Of a stretch of 64,000 nt of DNA, positions 42,804 to 55,100 are shown one piece after another (the stretch's first letter is position 1; each line of letters begins with the position of its first letter). Source of the stretch: Aureobasidium sp. EXF-3400 (Eukaryota; Ascomycota; Dothideomycetes; Dothideales; Saccotheciaceae); contig SWBL01000147.1 of assembly GCA_024195585.1 (NCBI GenBank), forward strand, positions 52,305 through 116,304. The letters run 5' to 3'. The translations under genes and the position numbers were made by a program. The notes below the pieces were generated by a model. The model made no database searches, was not told the origin of the DNA, and saw nothing but the letters and a program-made list of their open reading frames with translations.

Positions 42804-43555
42804 AGATGATGGAGGGTGGATCGGCAGTAGCGTTTATGAAATTTTGCAACGTGGGTACGATACCGAGGTTCAGCCAGGCTAATCCAACCAGAGGCTCCAG
42901 CCTTGCTTGTTTTCTCCAGATGCTGTGACAGTGTGAATGAGAAATCGCAGGTGCAACATAATGCCATGCAGAGGAAGGAAGAGCAAAGATGGCAGCCGGG
43001 TGATTAACAAGTGAGCGTGCGATCAAGGGATGGCGCAGCAAAGAGATGGCTTTGTTGATGATGAAGCCAAGCCTTCACCTGACCTCTTTCGCCGGCGACA
43101 TCAAATCCTTCCAAGTTCCATCACTCAAACCCGATGTCAACCACGTCACGTAGACCTTCGTCGGCCCGGCACACCATGCCGGCGGGTTTCTGTTTAACCG
43201 CGGTCTCCTTGGAGCTCTGAAGAAGGGCGTTTTCTCTGTGGAGGTTGGTGCGGGGATTCTGGGGCTGGGAGATCGCGGCATTTGCCCTTTGTCGATCATT
43301 GATCAACCTCGTGGACTTGCTGTGATTCCGCCAACCAGCGACAGGCAGCAGACCGAGTACCTGCGTGCGAATATGGCGGAAGGATTGTTTTCGGCAAGTT
43401 CGGTTCAACAATATCAGGGCAGAGACATGGGTGGATGAATTGAAATCTACCGTGTCGATGCACTGTGTATAAGCATGAAAAGGTAGGAGAGAATAAATAC
43501 AGGTAGTGTTCGCTGCTTGTTCGAGTTGCCATTCCGAATACGAAGACAACACAGG
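42804..43555. other. Intergenic, tRNA 5' flank to the GH93-like gene
   Basis: Open frames on both strands at 43075-43438 are relatively clean, but neither strand yields a recognised family or intron pattern. AATAAATA near 43491 may act as a TATA element for the next gene. Confidence 0.45.
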
Positions 43556-44728
43556 ATGAAAGTCTTTACACTATTGGCAGGCGCTGCCGCGTTTGCGACT
43601 TCTGCTGTTGCTCAATACACCAACAGCACATCAACTGGCGATATCGACCATGTCACCATCTTCACGCCGCCGAGAAACTACACTGTACCTCGCACGCTGT
43701 ACGCAAGATCGGTATTGCTGAACCAGGACTGCGAAGAGGACAATGTGATCCTCGCTACATGGGAAAACTACCTTTACAATAACAACTCAAACCCATACTT
43801 CCCCATCTATCAGTCTTACGACGGTGGCCACACTTGGTCGGAGCGTTCCCGCGTGTACGATCAAGTCAACGGCTGGGGACTCAGATACCAGCCCTTCCTC
43901 TACGAGCTATCCGAGCCCATCGGCAACTTCTCAGCCGGCACCATCTTGCTCGCCGGCAGCTCCATTCCTCAGGATCTCTCGGAAACTCAGCTCGAACTCT
44001 ACGCCAGCACGGACAAGGGTTACACCTGGAAGTTCGTCTCTCACGTCGCTCACGGCGGAGAGGCTCTCCCCAACAATGGCCTTACTCCCGTGTGGGAGCC
44101 TTTCTTGATGACTTACAACAATACCCTCATCTACTACTACTCCGACCAACGCGATCCCCTCCACGGTCAAAAAATGGTGCATCAAGTATCTTCTGACCTC
44201 CACACCTGGGGTCCTGTGGTCGACGATATCGCATACGGCACCTACGACTGGCGTCCAGGTATGCCTATCGTGTCCGCCCTTCCCTTTGGCCAATACATCA
44301 TGACCTACGAATTCTACGGCGCCCAAGAAGCAGATTTCGCAGTCTATTACCGCATCTCCACCGACCCTACCAATTTCAACGCTAGCATTGGACGTCCTTT
44401 GATTGCCACCGATGGCACTGTTCCCGCAGGTAGCCCGTATAATGTTTGGACCCCTGTTGGTGGTGAGCTAGGTACTATAGTGGTTAGTTGTGGTAACCTT
44501 GGAGAAGTATTTTTGAACCATAACCTCGGTGCTCCTGGTGCTTGGACGAAGATTAACACGCTGGAGCCTGCTTCTTATACGAGAAGTTTGTTGGTGCTGC
44601 CTGGTCAGGAGGATATTTTGATTGTTGGGGGTGGTGTTTTGGGGGGTGAGCATAATGCTGTTACGGCGAGCTCTGTCAACATTAAGCCAAAAGCTCCTGC
44701 CTTTGCCAAGTGCAAGGCGAAGAAATAG
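43556..44728 (+). CDS. Secreted BNR/Asp-box sialidase-fold glycoside hydrolase, GH93-like
   Basis: It is intronless, with 390 residues. Signal peptide (FTLLAGAAAFATSAVAQ). The body looks like a six-bladed sialidase fold: Asp-box motifs YDGGHTWSER and STDKGYTWKF, plus conserved blocks LRYQPFLYEL, ILLAGSSIP, VWEPFLM, YYYSDQRDP, MVHQVSSDLHTWG and WRPGMPIV. This pattern is what I know from fungal exo-1,5-alpha-L-arabinanase-type (GH93) entries. The product would release arabinose oligomers from plant pectin side chains. The C-terminus is basic (CKAKK). The start is the ATG before the signal peptide; the frame extends upstream without another ATG. Confidence 0.8.
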   Translation: MKVFTLLAGAAAFATSAVAQYTNSTSTGDIDHVTIFTPPRNYTVPRTLYARSVLLNQDCEEDNVILATWENYLYNNNSNPYFPIYQSYDGGHTWSERSRVYDQVNGWGLRYQPFLYELSEPIGNFSAGTILLAGSSIPQDLSETQLELYASTDKGYTWKFVSHVAHGGEALPNNGLTPVWEPFLMTYNNTLIYYYSDQRDPLHGQKMVHQVSSDLHTWGPVVDDIAYGTYDWRPGMPIVSALPFGQYIMTYEFYGAQEADFAVYYRISTDPTNFNASIGRPLIATDGTVPAGSPYNVWTPVGGELGTIVVSCGNLGEVFLNHNLGAPGAWTKINTLEPASYTRSLLVLPGQEDILIVGGGVLGGEHNAVTASSVNIKPKAPAFAKCKAKK

Positions 44729-45456
44729 ATTATTCCGTATAGCGATATCATCTCAATTCCATGATGATCTCTTTTGCTTTCTGAACGCTCGAGTCGAGAT
44801 GATGAAGTATATGTGATGATCTGATAGATACCTGTCAGACTTTGATGGTATAACTCAACGGCAGGGTCCAAAATCAATTAGTTTCGAACATCAGCTTCTG
44901 TCTTCCGAATGTTTGATCCGATATCGAGGGCCAGGGTGGTACCCCAAACTAGTCTTCGAAACACTATCGACGACATTGCCAGACAACGCCATTAGCTATG
45001 GTTCTAAAGTCTTTTCCATATGATGCTATAGGCACTAAAGATCATATGTATGGGTAGTGAGAGTACACAATGGCTGTCAATGACTTACTATATCATAATT
45101 TAGTTCAGCGAATGGACTTTTTGGAGATGCACGCTTGATACTTTGAAAATTTGAGCGGTATCAAGAAAACAGCTAGATTTAGTACGATGTCGGCAACCTA
45201 ATGCCCGAACGAACCAGGAATCCTCTTGAGTACTGAAATGATTGCCAATTACCAGTCTATGGAGAAAAAAGCCTCGATCGGGTTAGTTTGATGCTTGTCG
45301 TCGACGACAAACAGCGAGACAGGGTGGTACCCCAGACAAGCCCGGGTAAAAAAAGAGAAGGAAAAAGGAGAACAAAACCCTCGAAGTAATCTGCAATGGA
45401 AAAAGGACAGAGAATACTTTTGCAAATCTATAGCCCGCTATATATCATAAAACCAT
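44729..45456. other. Intergenic between GH93-like and PRMT3 3' ends
   Basis: Convergent 3' flanks. It contains two copies of a CAGGGTGGTACCCCA 15-mer (44932-44946 and 45320-45334) and the palindrome at 45295-45310. No gene is seen. Confidence 0.5.
45295..45310. repeat. 16-bp perfect palindrome
   Basis: TTGTCGTCGACGACAA equals its own reverse complement. It lies 10 bases before the second CAGGGTGGTACCCCA copy, downstream of PRMT3. It could be chance, a dimeric protein site or part of a terminator. Confidence 0.6.
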
Positions 45457-47161
45457 CTACCTCATGTACCAAAGCTGCTTGTCCTTTGTTTCGGTACCCT
45501 TGATCTCCCAGTTCATGTTGATGTTCAAGTTACGCTTGGCATCCTTGTTCTTCTTAAAAGTGACCTTGCCTTCGATAACGGTTCCTTGCTTCAGAGTCTG
45601 ATCCTCCTTCTCAGTCGCATCGATCATCAAGACACCGCAGCGCCAGTGGGTCTCGGGGCCGAAGGGACTGGTAGTGAAGAAGACGGTCTTGTCGTCGTCG
45701 GTCTTTGAGGGCTTGATACCGCGGAGCATACCAGCGGGGATCTCATCCTTACGCGACTGCAAGAAGAGAGTGTCGAACCAAGTGCAGAAGCCATCGAGGT
45801 TGTCGATGTCTTTGTTGAGGGTGAAGCTGACGTCGGAGGTGAAATCGAGGTCGGCGACTGTGACGGTGTGGAGATCAAGAACCTTGAAGGGGAGCTCGTC
45901 CGTTGATCTGCCGACAATGGTGTCCTTGTTGGGGTAGCGGACCAATGTGTCTTCGTAGATCTTCTCCATCATGGAGGTCATGTCGAAACCGTACACGTCT
46001 CTCCAGAAGGTGATGTTGTCTGAGATCCAGTCTTGGTCGGCAAGAGGAGCAAGATGCATAGTGCAGTGACTGGGAACCATCAAACCATCGGGCTTGAGGT
46101 ATCTGTCTCTGGCGTAGAGGACCGAGTCAAGCATAGCTTCGTACAACAGGCAGTAACCCATCCACTCGCTGACAATGATGTCGACCTTCTCGATACCGTC
46201 GGGAAGCTGGATCTCCTCGATCTTGCCTCTGACACAGGTGATGACCTTGGATTGGCCGTTCATGGCAATGTTGGCGCGGGCCTTGTTAATGATCTCAGAG
46301 TTGTCGACAGCAATGACACGAGCTGCACCAGCCTTGGCGCAGAAAAGAGAGAGGATACCAGTACCACAACCAACGTCCAACACAGTCTTGCCGGCAAAGA
46401 GGTGCTTGTTGGCGTAGATGAAGTCTCTGTAGGCGTCTGTGCGGACTGTGTCTTGAAGCATGGTCTGGTGAATATCATTGTATGAGTACGAGTCGAAGTA
46501 TCCAGGATCCTGGTGGTTCTCGTTCTTGGTGTTGCTTGATCCAGCCTCGCCGTCTTTGGCAGGCTCGTTCCAGCGGTCATCCAGAGTCTTCTCGACGGTC
46601 AACTTGTACTCTGCAAATTGTGCGCGCAGACGATCCAACTCGGCCTCGAGCTCAGCAGTCTTGTCGCCTGAAGAACCAATGGGAAAATCCTGTCCGGCGT
46701 CCTCTGAGTCCAGTACATCGTCCAGGGAGAAAAGCAGAGCATCGTCCTCGAGAGCAGGTTGCATGTACTTGTCATCCTCGAACAGAGATTTTGAAGAAAC
46801 ATCGGGCTTCTGGTTGCCATTCTTGGCTTCGCCGCGGATGTAGTTGACAAGCTTGATGGCACCGAAGAAGTCAAGACCTGGTTTTGTTAGAAAAATGGTC
46901 GAAGCAGATTTGCAACAAAAATCATGGGTACCCACCGAAATCTTTCGTAATCTTTAAGAAATCAAAGTTGTGTTGTTCTGCAGCATACTTGATCATAGAA
47001 GCAGCATCGGGGAAAGTCTTGTCGCTGAAAAAGTCCTTGACCTGAATTTCTTCATTCTCTTCGGGCTCAGCATCCTCCCAGCCCTCGCTGTCTTCACGCA
47101 ACAACTCATCGATTGATGAGGTGCTTGAAGCATCTGAAGATTCGATATCGTCGCGAACCAT
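45457..47161 (-). CDS. Type I protein arginine methyltransferase, PRMT3-like (RmtC)
   Basis: Exons are 47161-46936 and 46877-45457; the 58-nt intron splits the Gly codon in KDFGLDFFG. The product is 548 residues. The acidic N-terminus and the SDKTFPDAASMIKYAAEQHNFDF segment align with the PRMT3 zinc-finger region, but the ligand Cys pair is absent. A coiled stretch (AELEAELDRLRAQFAEYKL) precedes the AdoMet domain: YFDSYSYNDIHQTML, VLDVGCGTGILS (near 241), the double-E loop SEWMGYCLLYE and THW later. PRMT3 methylates ribosomal protein S2 in yeasts and animals. Length and N-terminal extension rule out PRMT1. It is divergent from the OPT gene. Confidence 0.9.
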
Positions 47162-47395
47162 TTTTAAGTAGATGTGATTGATATGCCTTTGATATTGAAC
47201 GAGCCGGCGCTTGAGGAAATATTTGCTCAAAACGGGGTCTTCGCTTTTAACTCCGCGTTTTCTCCGATGGAGTGACTCGCGAGGCAGGTGGGTTTGTCAC
47301 AAACGTCATGTGAAAGCACGACATTGATAAGTCGTCGATGGCTCTCATGCCTATCGCCCACCGCTCTTTCTTCGTCGAACCGTAATAAAGACAGC
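47162..47395. promoter_or_regulatory. Short divergent promoter region, PRMT3 / OPT
   Basis: Only 234 bases separate the opposed start codons, the closest head-to-head pair here. No TATA box is evident. Confidence 0.5.
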
Positions 47396-49751
47396 ATGGC
47401 GCCCGACAGGGGCTCGACTGATATTCGCGACGACATGGACGGTCACTCAGACGCGGCTTCGGTCCTCTCGTCGCGTGCTCAACAGCCGCAGAACTTCACC
47501 CTCCGCTCGCTGCTTCTCGGGCTGGCTATTGGCACTGTCATCTGCTTCTCCAACACCTACTTCGGCTTGCAGACTGGATGGGTCTCGAGTATGGCCATGC
47601 CGAGCGCGTTACTGGGTTTCGCCTGGTTCAAGGCTGTCTCGAGGACCTTGTCTTATCCTTTCACACCTGTGGAAAATGTTCTGGTGCAATCTGTCGCTGG
47701 ATCGGTAGGAACCATGCCTCTGGGATGTGGCTTTGTTGGCGTTATTCCGGCTCTCGAGTACCTGCTCAAGCCCAGCGAGACCCAAGGCGAAGGCACTGGC
47801 GTCCATCTCTCGCTCGTCAAGCTTATAGTCTGGGCTGTAGGTATCTGCTTCTTCGGTGTCGTCTTCGCTGTGCCATTACGAAGGCAAGTCATCATCCGCG
47901 AGAAGCTCAAGTTTCCCTCTGGTACAGCAACCGCCCTCATGATTGGAGTGCTTCATGGAGGAGAAAAAGATGCCAGCATCATCGATATGGACAACGAGGA
48001 CGAACACCAGGGCAGCAATCGACAAGTCGAAGAGGAGGAACAGAGGTTAATCGCAGGTGCCCCTACACAACGCCGGAGACAACAACAAGCTGCTGCATCT
48101 GAGCAACAAGGCGACGTTGAGGCCTTGGACAAAGATTCCCAGACCGATTGGAAGGGCAGAATCAAGCTTTTGACCCTTTCCTTTGGTATGTCTGCCATAT
48201 ATGTACGTATACACTGCAATCGTAAAATCTTGCAACATCTCATACTGTCTACATGTGAGCTCATGCATATTTCTAGACCCTCATGTCATATTTCGTTCCT
48301 TTCATTCGCGAGATACCTTTCTTGGGCATGTCCTTGGCGAAAAACTGGCTCTGGACACTCAATCCTTCTCCTGCCTACATCGGTCAAGGTATTATCATGG
48401 GCCCTGCGACTACTCTACACATGCTCTTAGGTGCCGTTCTGGGCTGGGGCCTGCTTTCTCCCCTCTCGAAAGCTAAAGGGTGGGCACCAGGTTCTGTAGA
48501 CGACTGGGAAAAAGGCAGCAAAGGCTGGATTGTCTGGATCAGTCTCGCCATCATGCTTGCAGATTCAATCGTCAGTCTCGGCTGGTTAGTTCTGCGTCCA
48601 ACTATTCAGCTCGTTCGAATTTTTGGTCCGCGAGCCAAGGACAGCGTTGCTCGTGGTACCTGGAAGGAAGATCTTCGCAACTTTACACACCCTCATATGA
48701 GAGGATACAGCCCGGTCAACCTCAACGAGCCTGATCACAACTCACCCGAAACCGACGGCTTGATCTCTGGAACCACGCAATCCAGAAAAACTGCCCAGGA
48801 CGCTCCGGAACCCGACGCCCCGCCTGAGCATCTCATCAGCAACAAGGTCACCTTGATCGGGTTGGTGCTATCTTTGGCTACTTGCGCTGGCGCAGTTCAC
48901 TTCGCTTTCGCAAACCTCATCCCTTTTGCCCTTACGCTATTAGCGCTAGTTCTTGCTCTTCTATTGTCAATCATGGGTGTTCGCGCTTTGGGAGAGACGG
49001 ACTTGAATCCAGTATCCGGTATCTCGAAGCTGACACAGCTGTTCTTCGCTCTAGTCACTCCTTCAGGCTCGCCCAATGCGGTGATTATCAACCTGATCGC
49101 CGGCGCCATTAGTGAGTCTGGCGCTTTGCAAGCGGGAGATCTTCTCCAAGATCTCAAAACTGGGCACCTGCTTGGCGCGAGCCCGAAAGCCCAATTTTGG
49201 GGTCAAATTATAGGGAGTGCCTATGGAGCTGTGATCAGTGCTGTCATTTACAAGCTCTACACTCGGGTATATGAAGTTCCTGGAGGCATGTTCGAAGTGC
49301 CCACAGCTTACGTCTGGGTGTTCACCGCACGCCTTGTCACTGGACAGGGTCTACCTCCCATGGTAGGTGAATGGGCAGCAGGAGCAGCGGCCGTCTTCGC
49401 CATATTCACAGCCCTTCGGATCTACGGCAACTCGATAGGAGCAAAGTGGACTCCCTTTGTTCCTGGAGGAATCGCAGTAGCAGTCGGTAAGTCAATCCTA
49501 GCTAACGTCCTGAACCAAGATGCAGAGTAGAGCAGCTGGCTAATGTCAGAGACATCAATTTAGGCATGTACAATACCCCGTCTTTCACCATGGCAAGGAC
49601 GATCGGCGGATTGATAAACTGGTACTGGCGCAACTGGCGCGGCAAGTCGGAGACACCTATTATCATCCTCGCCAGTGGACTTATTCTGGGTGAAGGACTG
49701 TTTAGTATAGTTAATCTTGGTCTAGCATCTCTACAGGTACCGCACCTGTAG
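47396..49751 (+). CDS. OPT-family oligopeptide/metal-chelate transporter
   Basis: Exons are 47396-48202, 48277-49486 and 49564-49751. The product is 734 residues. It is a multi-spanning plasma or vacuolar membrane importer of the OPT superfamily, closer to the YSL-like branch by the entry motif NTYFGLQTGWVSSMAMPSAL. Other blocks are PLGCGFVGVIPALEYLL, LKFPSGTATALMIGVLHG, a long acidic/Gln-rich cytosolic loop (about 205-250), the conserved YIGQGIIMGPATTLHMLLGA, PNAVIINLIAGAISESGA and PSFTMARTIGGL. About 14-16 helices are expected. Substrate is unknown (peptides, glutathione-type or siderophore complexes). The first intron is phase 0; the second splits a Gly codon. Confidence 0.92.
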
Positions 49752-51240
49752 GATATGCGCCGTGGTCGCCCGTAGTCGACCGGCACCGTTGTAGTTAGGT
49801 GTAGACATGATTCATGATCGAATACCCACATCTAGTAATCGTTGCTATATTCATTCCATTTTCCAGCGTTGATGAGAAGGTGAGGTGCCGGGTCCCGGAT
49901 TTATGGAGATGCTAATCAAGGAGCGACGATTCACAGATGCATTTGATAGGGATTTGAGTTTGAGGTCCCTGCCGAGCGGGACGCCAACCACGGCACCGGT
50001 GACCTTCCACTTGCCGTTCAATCTGTTGGAACATCTTTTGATGGCCGTGTGTTTCTACAATCTATATCTATATCGATCTCATTGATGCACTGGTTTTGGC
50101 TGGACAACCAAGATCGCTCAGATATATTCGTATGTTTTTGTCATCATTGCGGTCCTTGCACCTCGTGGATAGTGGAGACTGCGGGACTGAGGGCCGCGAT
50201 CTGTCTTCAGACCCCTCCATCGTTTCAGATATCGAGGCAACTCTGGAGACTTGAAAGCCGTTCGCGTCAATTCTTTATTCTTGCGTCCCGACTTCCGAGG
50301 TTTGACAAGAGTTTGGCTTGAAGTCAGCATTGTTGAGCGAGTTGTTCTTGTCTGTCGCGAAAGCGAGCCCTGCGTAAATTTTTCCGCTTGCATGCGACAG
50401 TGGTGGCTTGATGGTAGTCTCGCCATCTTCGTATCTCGCTAAAACAATAACCTTTCATCAGAACTTCCAGGGTCACGGCTCGTCTGCGATACAAGCACCG
50501 AGCACTGTCCCTTGCAAACATGCGGTCCCGCCGGCTCGAGCGGGCGATCATAGGCCATGGCTCCTGGGCCCTGCGCGAACATGCGGGCTCGATAGAGTTA
50601 TGGACTGATCAGTACAACGTCTCCTCCAAAGGATGATAGTATGGGATGTTATGCACCAATTCGTTGGACCTTCCGTCGTCCTCAATGCTAGAGCCTAGCA
50701 TGTTGTCTGCTTGAGCCTCCACATTTACGTGCGTTACAGGAGACAACGGCCTACCATGCTTAAAGAAACTTTCCACCTGCCTGAATGGCATCCATCGCTG
50801 AAGTGCATCTCGGCTCGCTACCGGCAAAAATAACTCCTGGAAACGGAAGACTAGGCGAGCGGTTCTCAGCCACCGAACACTCTTCAGCAATCTGCCGTAG
50901 TCTACCTTGCAACTCTCGTCATGCCTCTCTTCTACAGCCTTGTGGATATGGAAAGGTTTCATATGGAAAGGACATTGTAGGTTAGTAGGACTGCTACAAC
51001 CGCACGAGTTTCAAGATTTGGAGACAGACTTCACAAGCCACCCTTTCGGATTTGTGGTGTCGGTTCACCCAAATAGCGATAGCGATAGCCCCGTCCAGGA
51101 TTAGACAGTCTGGAGCTTCCCTTTTGTACAGAAGCCTGGACCTCCTTTTGCTCCAGGTCACCCTTCATGACTTTGATCTTTCCTAGCAGATCTTCCACTC
51201 TGCTTTTCGAACACACCTCACCACACATTGACTCGCGAGT
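49752..51240. other. 1.5-kb stretch between OPT and the seven-helix gene
   Basis: Several 60-117 codon open frames on both strands are without motif, start context or splice logic. No RNA or mobile element is recognised. Confidence 0.5.
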
Positions 51241-52718
51241 ATGGTTGATGAGCCCCAGCACATGCCTCATGCAGTGCTCGCTGCTGCCATTCCGGTCTTG
51301 ATATATTCGTTCTTTTGTCTTTCTCTTGGAGTGCTTCTCGTGACTGTCTTACATAGAACGAGGGATGGGTTTAATTGTGAGTCGATCCTTGCCAATTCAT
51401 TTATCCTTGCTGATCATCTGGAGATGTTACATTATTTGCTCTTGCGACAACGTGCACCACTATAGTGTCCATTATTCAACAATGCAACTACATGGCCAAT
51501 TGGCACGACCTGAGGATCCAACAATATGAACAATCCATCATCGTCAAAGGCAACCCAGCGCTGGCACTAGGACCTTTGTCTCGAGGCTTCAATGCTGTTT
51601 TGTTCTGGACAATATTGTACTTTTACAATGTCGATTCCATCACCATGCTCTTCTGGTATGTCAATATTCTCCACTATCTTGAGCCCGTGCTGACACATCC
51701 AGGGCAATTGCGTTGGTGTTCAGTGTCTGGAACATCCGACCGAGGTGGCTTCAACGATGGGAAGGCACTATCAGCTGGACCTCCAAGATTCTAGCAGTAG
51801 TTCTGCCTGCTTTATTCTCCGCACTGCGAAAAGGCTTCCAGGTCAATGCTGGTTTCATCGGTACCTTGATCTTGATGAATCTGTTGAGTACGTATTCGCG
51901 TGGGTCTTGATTATTCACAATATCATACTGACGGAGTACAGTGCTTGTGAGCTTTGCATTCGGCGCAATCTGTGTCATTCTTATTCTGTTCAAGTATCTA
52001 CGAGCCAAGATAGGATTTGATAGCTACGCATCTGCTTCAGTATCCAAGTCTTATGCGGCTGGCAGCGTGGCGGCGGTTGAGAGCACAACTGGTCGGGCGG
52101 GACGTGCGGCACCCAAAGGACTCAGAGCACGAGTCGACGGATGGCTTGTGGTGCGATTCAGCATCGCGTTCCTAATCCTGAGGTACATCTAGATCCTGGC
52201 TCTCTCAAGAAAATCATATGCTGACTCGTTATCTTCACAGTGGCTTCGAGATCTTCCTCATCTCCTTCGAGATCAACAGATACCACAAAACGAAGAATGC
52301 AAAACTGGCTGGAGCTCCCGACTTCAGCGTCCGCGCGTCTGTAGTCGATGTCTTGAACTATCTGCCTGGTGTCACTGCAAGCTTGCTCGCTTTCCTACTT
52401 TTCGGCACTACAGCACAGCAGCGCGCCATGTATGCACCTATGCTGGCCGCTCTCCACCCAGCCCGATGGCGTAGTCGACCAAAGTCAGCAAGATTCAGCG
52501 GCAACGTGGACCAATGGACGCGTATGGAAACCAGGACATCACAGCAAGCGCATGGGGATATTGAGATGCAGCTGCCGACGAGGAAAGACAAGGTCACAAG
52601 GACTATTGTTACGACTGTGGAGAGGGAACAAGGGGTTCTGTTTACTCCACCGCCGATACCAACGGAGTTGAGAGATCACGACATGAACGATCGTGACAGC
52701 AGGAGATTAACGAGATGA
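51241..52718 (+). CDS. Seven-helix membrane protein of unknown function
   Basis: There are five exons: 51241-51376, 51466-51655, 51703-51887, 51942-52182 and 52241-52718. The product is 409 residues. Hydrophobic segments: AVLAAAIPVLIYSFFCLSLG, FNAVLFWTILYFY, MLFWAIALVFSVW, SKILAVVLPALFSAL, GTLILMNLLMLVSFAFGAIC, FSIAFLILSGFEIFLISF and YLPGVTASLLAFLLFG, with a long polar C-terminus (Ser/Thr and charged). This looks like a GPCR-like or solute-sensing topology. I do not recognise a family signature such as CFEM or the sugar/pheromone receptor motifs. The frame is consistent at all four splice sites. Confidence 0.75.
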
Positions 52719-52803
52719 AGTTACTTAGTAATACCAGAGACGACCTTCATTTGTATTTCAAGAAATTAGCCACGATGAAGCTATACACCGTGATTGCGAC
52801 ATT

Positions 52804-53839
52804 CTAGTAAGAGTTGGGCATTATGTTCAAGCGTCCTCCGTCCTGGTTTACAAGGTCAGTAACGTGATAATCCGGGAGAAGACAAAGACTTACAATCATG
52901 AGGATATTGCCATTCAGATATGCTCCAGCCCTGGAAGCAATATAGAGGACGGTTCCAGCCATGTCCTCTTCATCGCCAGTTCTCTCAGCCGGGATGTAGG
53001 ACTTTTCGAACGATCCTTCTTCTCTGGGATCCGCTTTTGAATTTGAGATCAGACTCGATGCGAGGTCTGAAGGGAACACTATGAATGGCGAATGTCAGCG
53101 TGGGAACCCTCAAGCCTCGGAGGAAAGGACTCACAGCCAGGAGCGAGAGCATTGCACCTAATGTCAAAAGGCCACAATTCACTCGACAGATTCTTGGCCA
53201 AATGCATGACCGCAGCCTTACTAGCCTTATACGCCATCGACTGATTAGGTTGCTTGCTAAACCCAGCAATGCTCCCTGTGATTAAAATCTGACTCTTTGT
53301 CTTGGCTGCCACAGGATTCTTGTTACCCTTGTCCAACAACTCGAGGAAAGCATACGCCGTAAACAATACAGCTGTGACATTAATATCCAATGTGGAAGTC
53401 ACATCATCCCAAGACTGGTTCATTGCTGCAGCTGCGTATTCTGCAACACTGACTTCGCGGTTGTTGACGCCTGCTGAGGGACCCATGGCACCGCTGTTGC
53501 AGATTAAGAGATTGATGTATCCGGTTTCGGAGGCGATGCGCGAGGCAATGGCTTTCAGGGTGTCTTTTGAGGTTACGTCGCCTACGACTGGGATGATAAC
53601 GGCAGGGTTGGTGGCAGCAGCTTCTTCGAGTTTTTCTTTGCGGCGGCCGATGATGTAGACTTTTTTTGCTCCGTTGGCTGCGAGGGCTTTTGTCATCATG
53701 AGGCCAATGCCTGGGGTTGTTAGTTGGAGTGCGATGGTTGGAGTTGAGGTTGGTGTGGTATACCGGAGCCGCCGCCGGTGATGACCGCGACGAGGCCATC
53801 GACTGAGAATAAGTTGTTTCTTTGGTAGAGGTCAGTCAT
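52804..53839 (-). CDS. Classical short-chain dehydrogenase/reductase
   Basis: There are four exons, 53839-53764, 53710-53135, 53078-52894 and 52842-52804. The product is 291 residues. Cofactor loop TGGGSGIG is completed across the first intron, followed by IIGRRKEKL (basic residues favour NADPH), GDVTSKD, CNSGAMGP (NSG in place of NAG), catalytic Ser in ILITGSIAG and YKASK, and a C-terminal MIDGGRLNIMPNSY completed by the last intron. That last intron (52893-52843, 51 nt) is a multiple of three without a stop, so an unspliced form would still be in frame, but it interrupts a conserved C-terminus. Substrate is unknown. It is convergent with the seven-helix gene. Confidence 0.88.
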
Positions 53840-55100
53840 GTTGTGATTGATGTCAAATGGTGAACAGTCGAGTTAGATGATATGGAAGTCGTATTTGAAA
53901 CCTTCGAGAATCGAGAGGTGTTCTATATGCTGGCGGAACGAGTGGGTTGATTAGGTGAGCGAGCTCAGAGAGACGTCATCGGCAATATCTCTTTCGGAGT
54001 TCGGAGTTGCTCTTCCTATCTCCTGTAACACAACACGATGCAGTATCTCTATGTGTGAGGCGCTTGTCTATGTTATACGCGCAATCAAGAGTGTAGTCTC
54101 AGCCTCAGTCTCGAGACTTTTGTTGCTGATCCATTGAATATGAATTCCGCCTGTGGATTCTGTAATTGATCGGATCCTAAGCTCCCTTTCGCGACCCAAT
54201 GGAGTGTTGATATTGGAATCAATCGAGATTTCTGAGGCTATGCCCATAGTCAGGCAACAAAGCGTACTGGGCTCCAGATGGTCCCAAGCGAACTGAATGC
54301 CTCACCTAGAATGTCAACTTTGATGCCGATCGTTTGAGATGGGGTGTCAGATGCATATAAACATGCATGCCCTCTTCTCATGTTGTCTCTGAGTGTTTAT
54401 TGGGTCCACATATCCTTCATTGTCGCTTACGACTACGGGGAGTAATATGACCTGAAGGAAGGAGAAAGACCTAGCAATGCTTGCAAGGTTTCAGAAAGCA
54501 TTGAACAAGTTTTCGAGCAAGAATCCCCGCAGAGAACAACTGTCGATCCTGAAAGATTCAGGAATATCTGCTTCCAGATGATCCATCCAGACGTTGCACC
54601 TGTATCATGTAAACGACTATGGCGTCGTGATGGCAGCAGTCGTTGGTTCTGGTAGGAGACAACCCTCGTTATTGCCATGTGGGGAAAGAGGGAAACACGG
54701 CAGGGACCAATGAGATCGGGGAAGATCGAGGACGGCTAGGGTCTTGGCCTGCGATTGGCCTCGGAATGGCGGTCATGAAGAGCCTCAAGCGGCTACCGTA
54801 ACAGAATAACGAGCCTAATTTTTCCTTTGCACACAACGAACCTCGATTTATCGCTGGACGATTCGAGCACGGTGCAGTATAAGCATGCCAAACAACAAAC
54901 CAGGCAGGCACGCGAGCTCTTGACTAAGACGACGATTGATCGTCTTTCTCGATTCCTGCACCAAGCTCGTGACAATTTCCCTACGTCACGCCAGGAAACA
55001 GAAAGAAAAGGCCGACTGTATGCGCCTTTTGCCTTTCTGACGAGACGGAGCTGTCTTTTTGCAACCCTCGGCCCCTACGTGTACCTAATACGCAAACAAG
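53840..55100. other. 1.3-kb divergent intergenic region, SDR / flavoprotein-repeat gene
   Basis: It includes both promoters. A pyrimidine-rich leader precedes the ATG at 55101. No other gene is seen. Confidence 0.5.

Noticed and set aside
45457..54000. A secondary-metabolite cluster around OPT, SDR and the membrane protein
   Set aside because: No polyketide synthase, peptide synthetase, terpene cyclase or cluster regulator is present.
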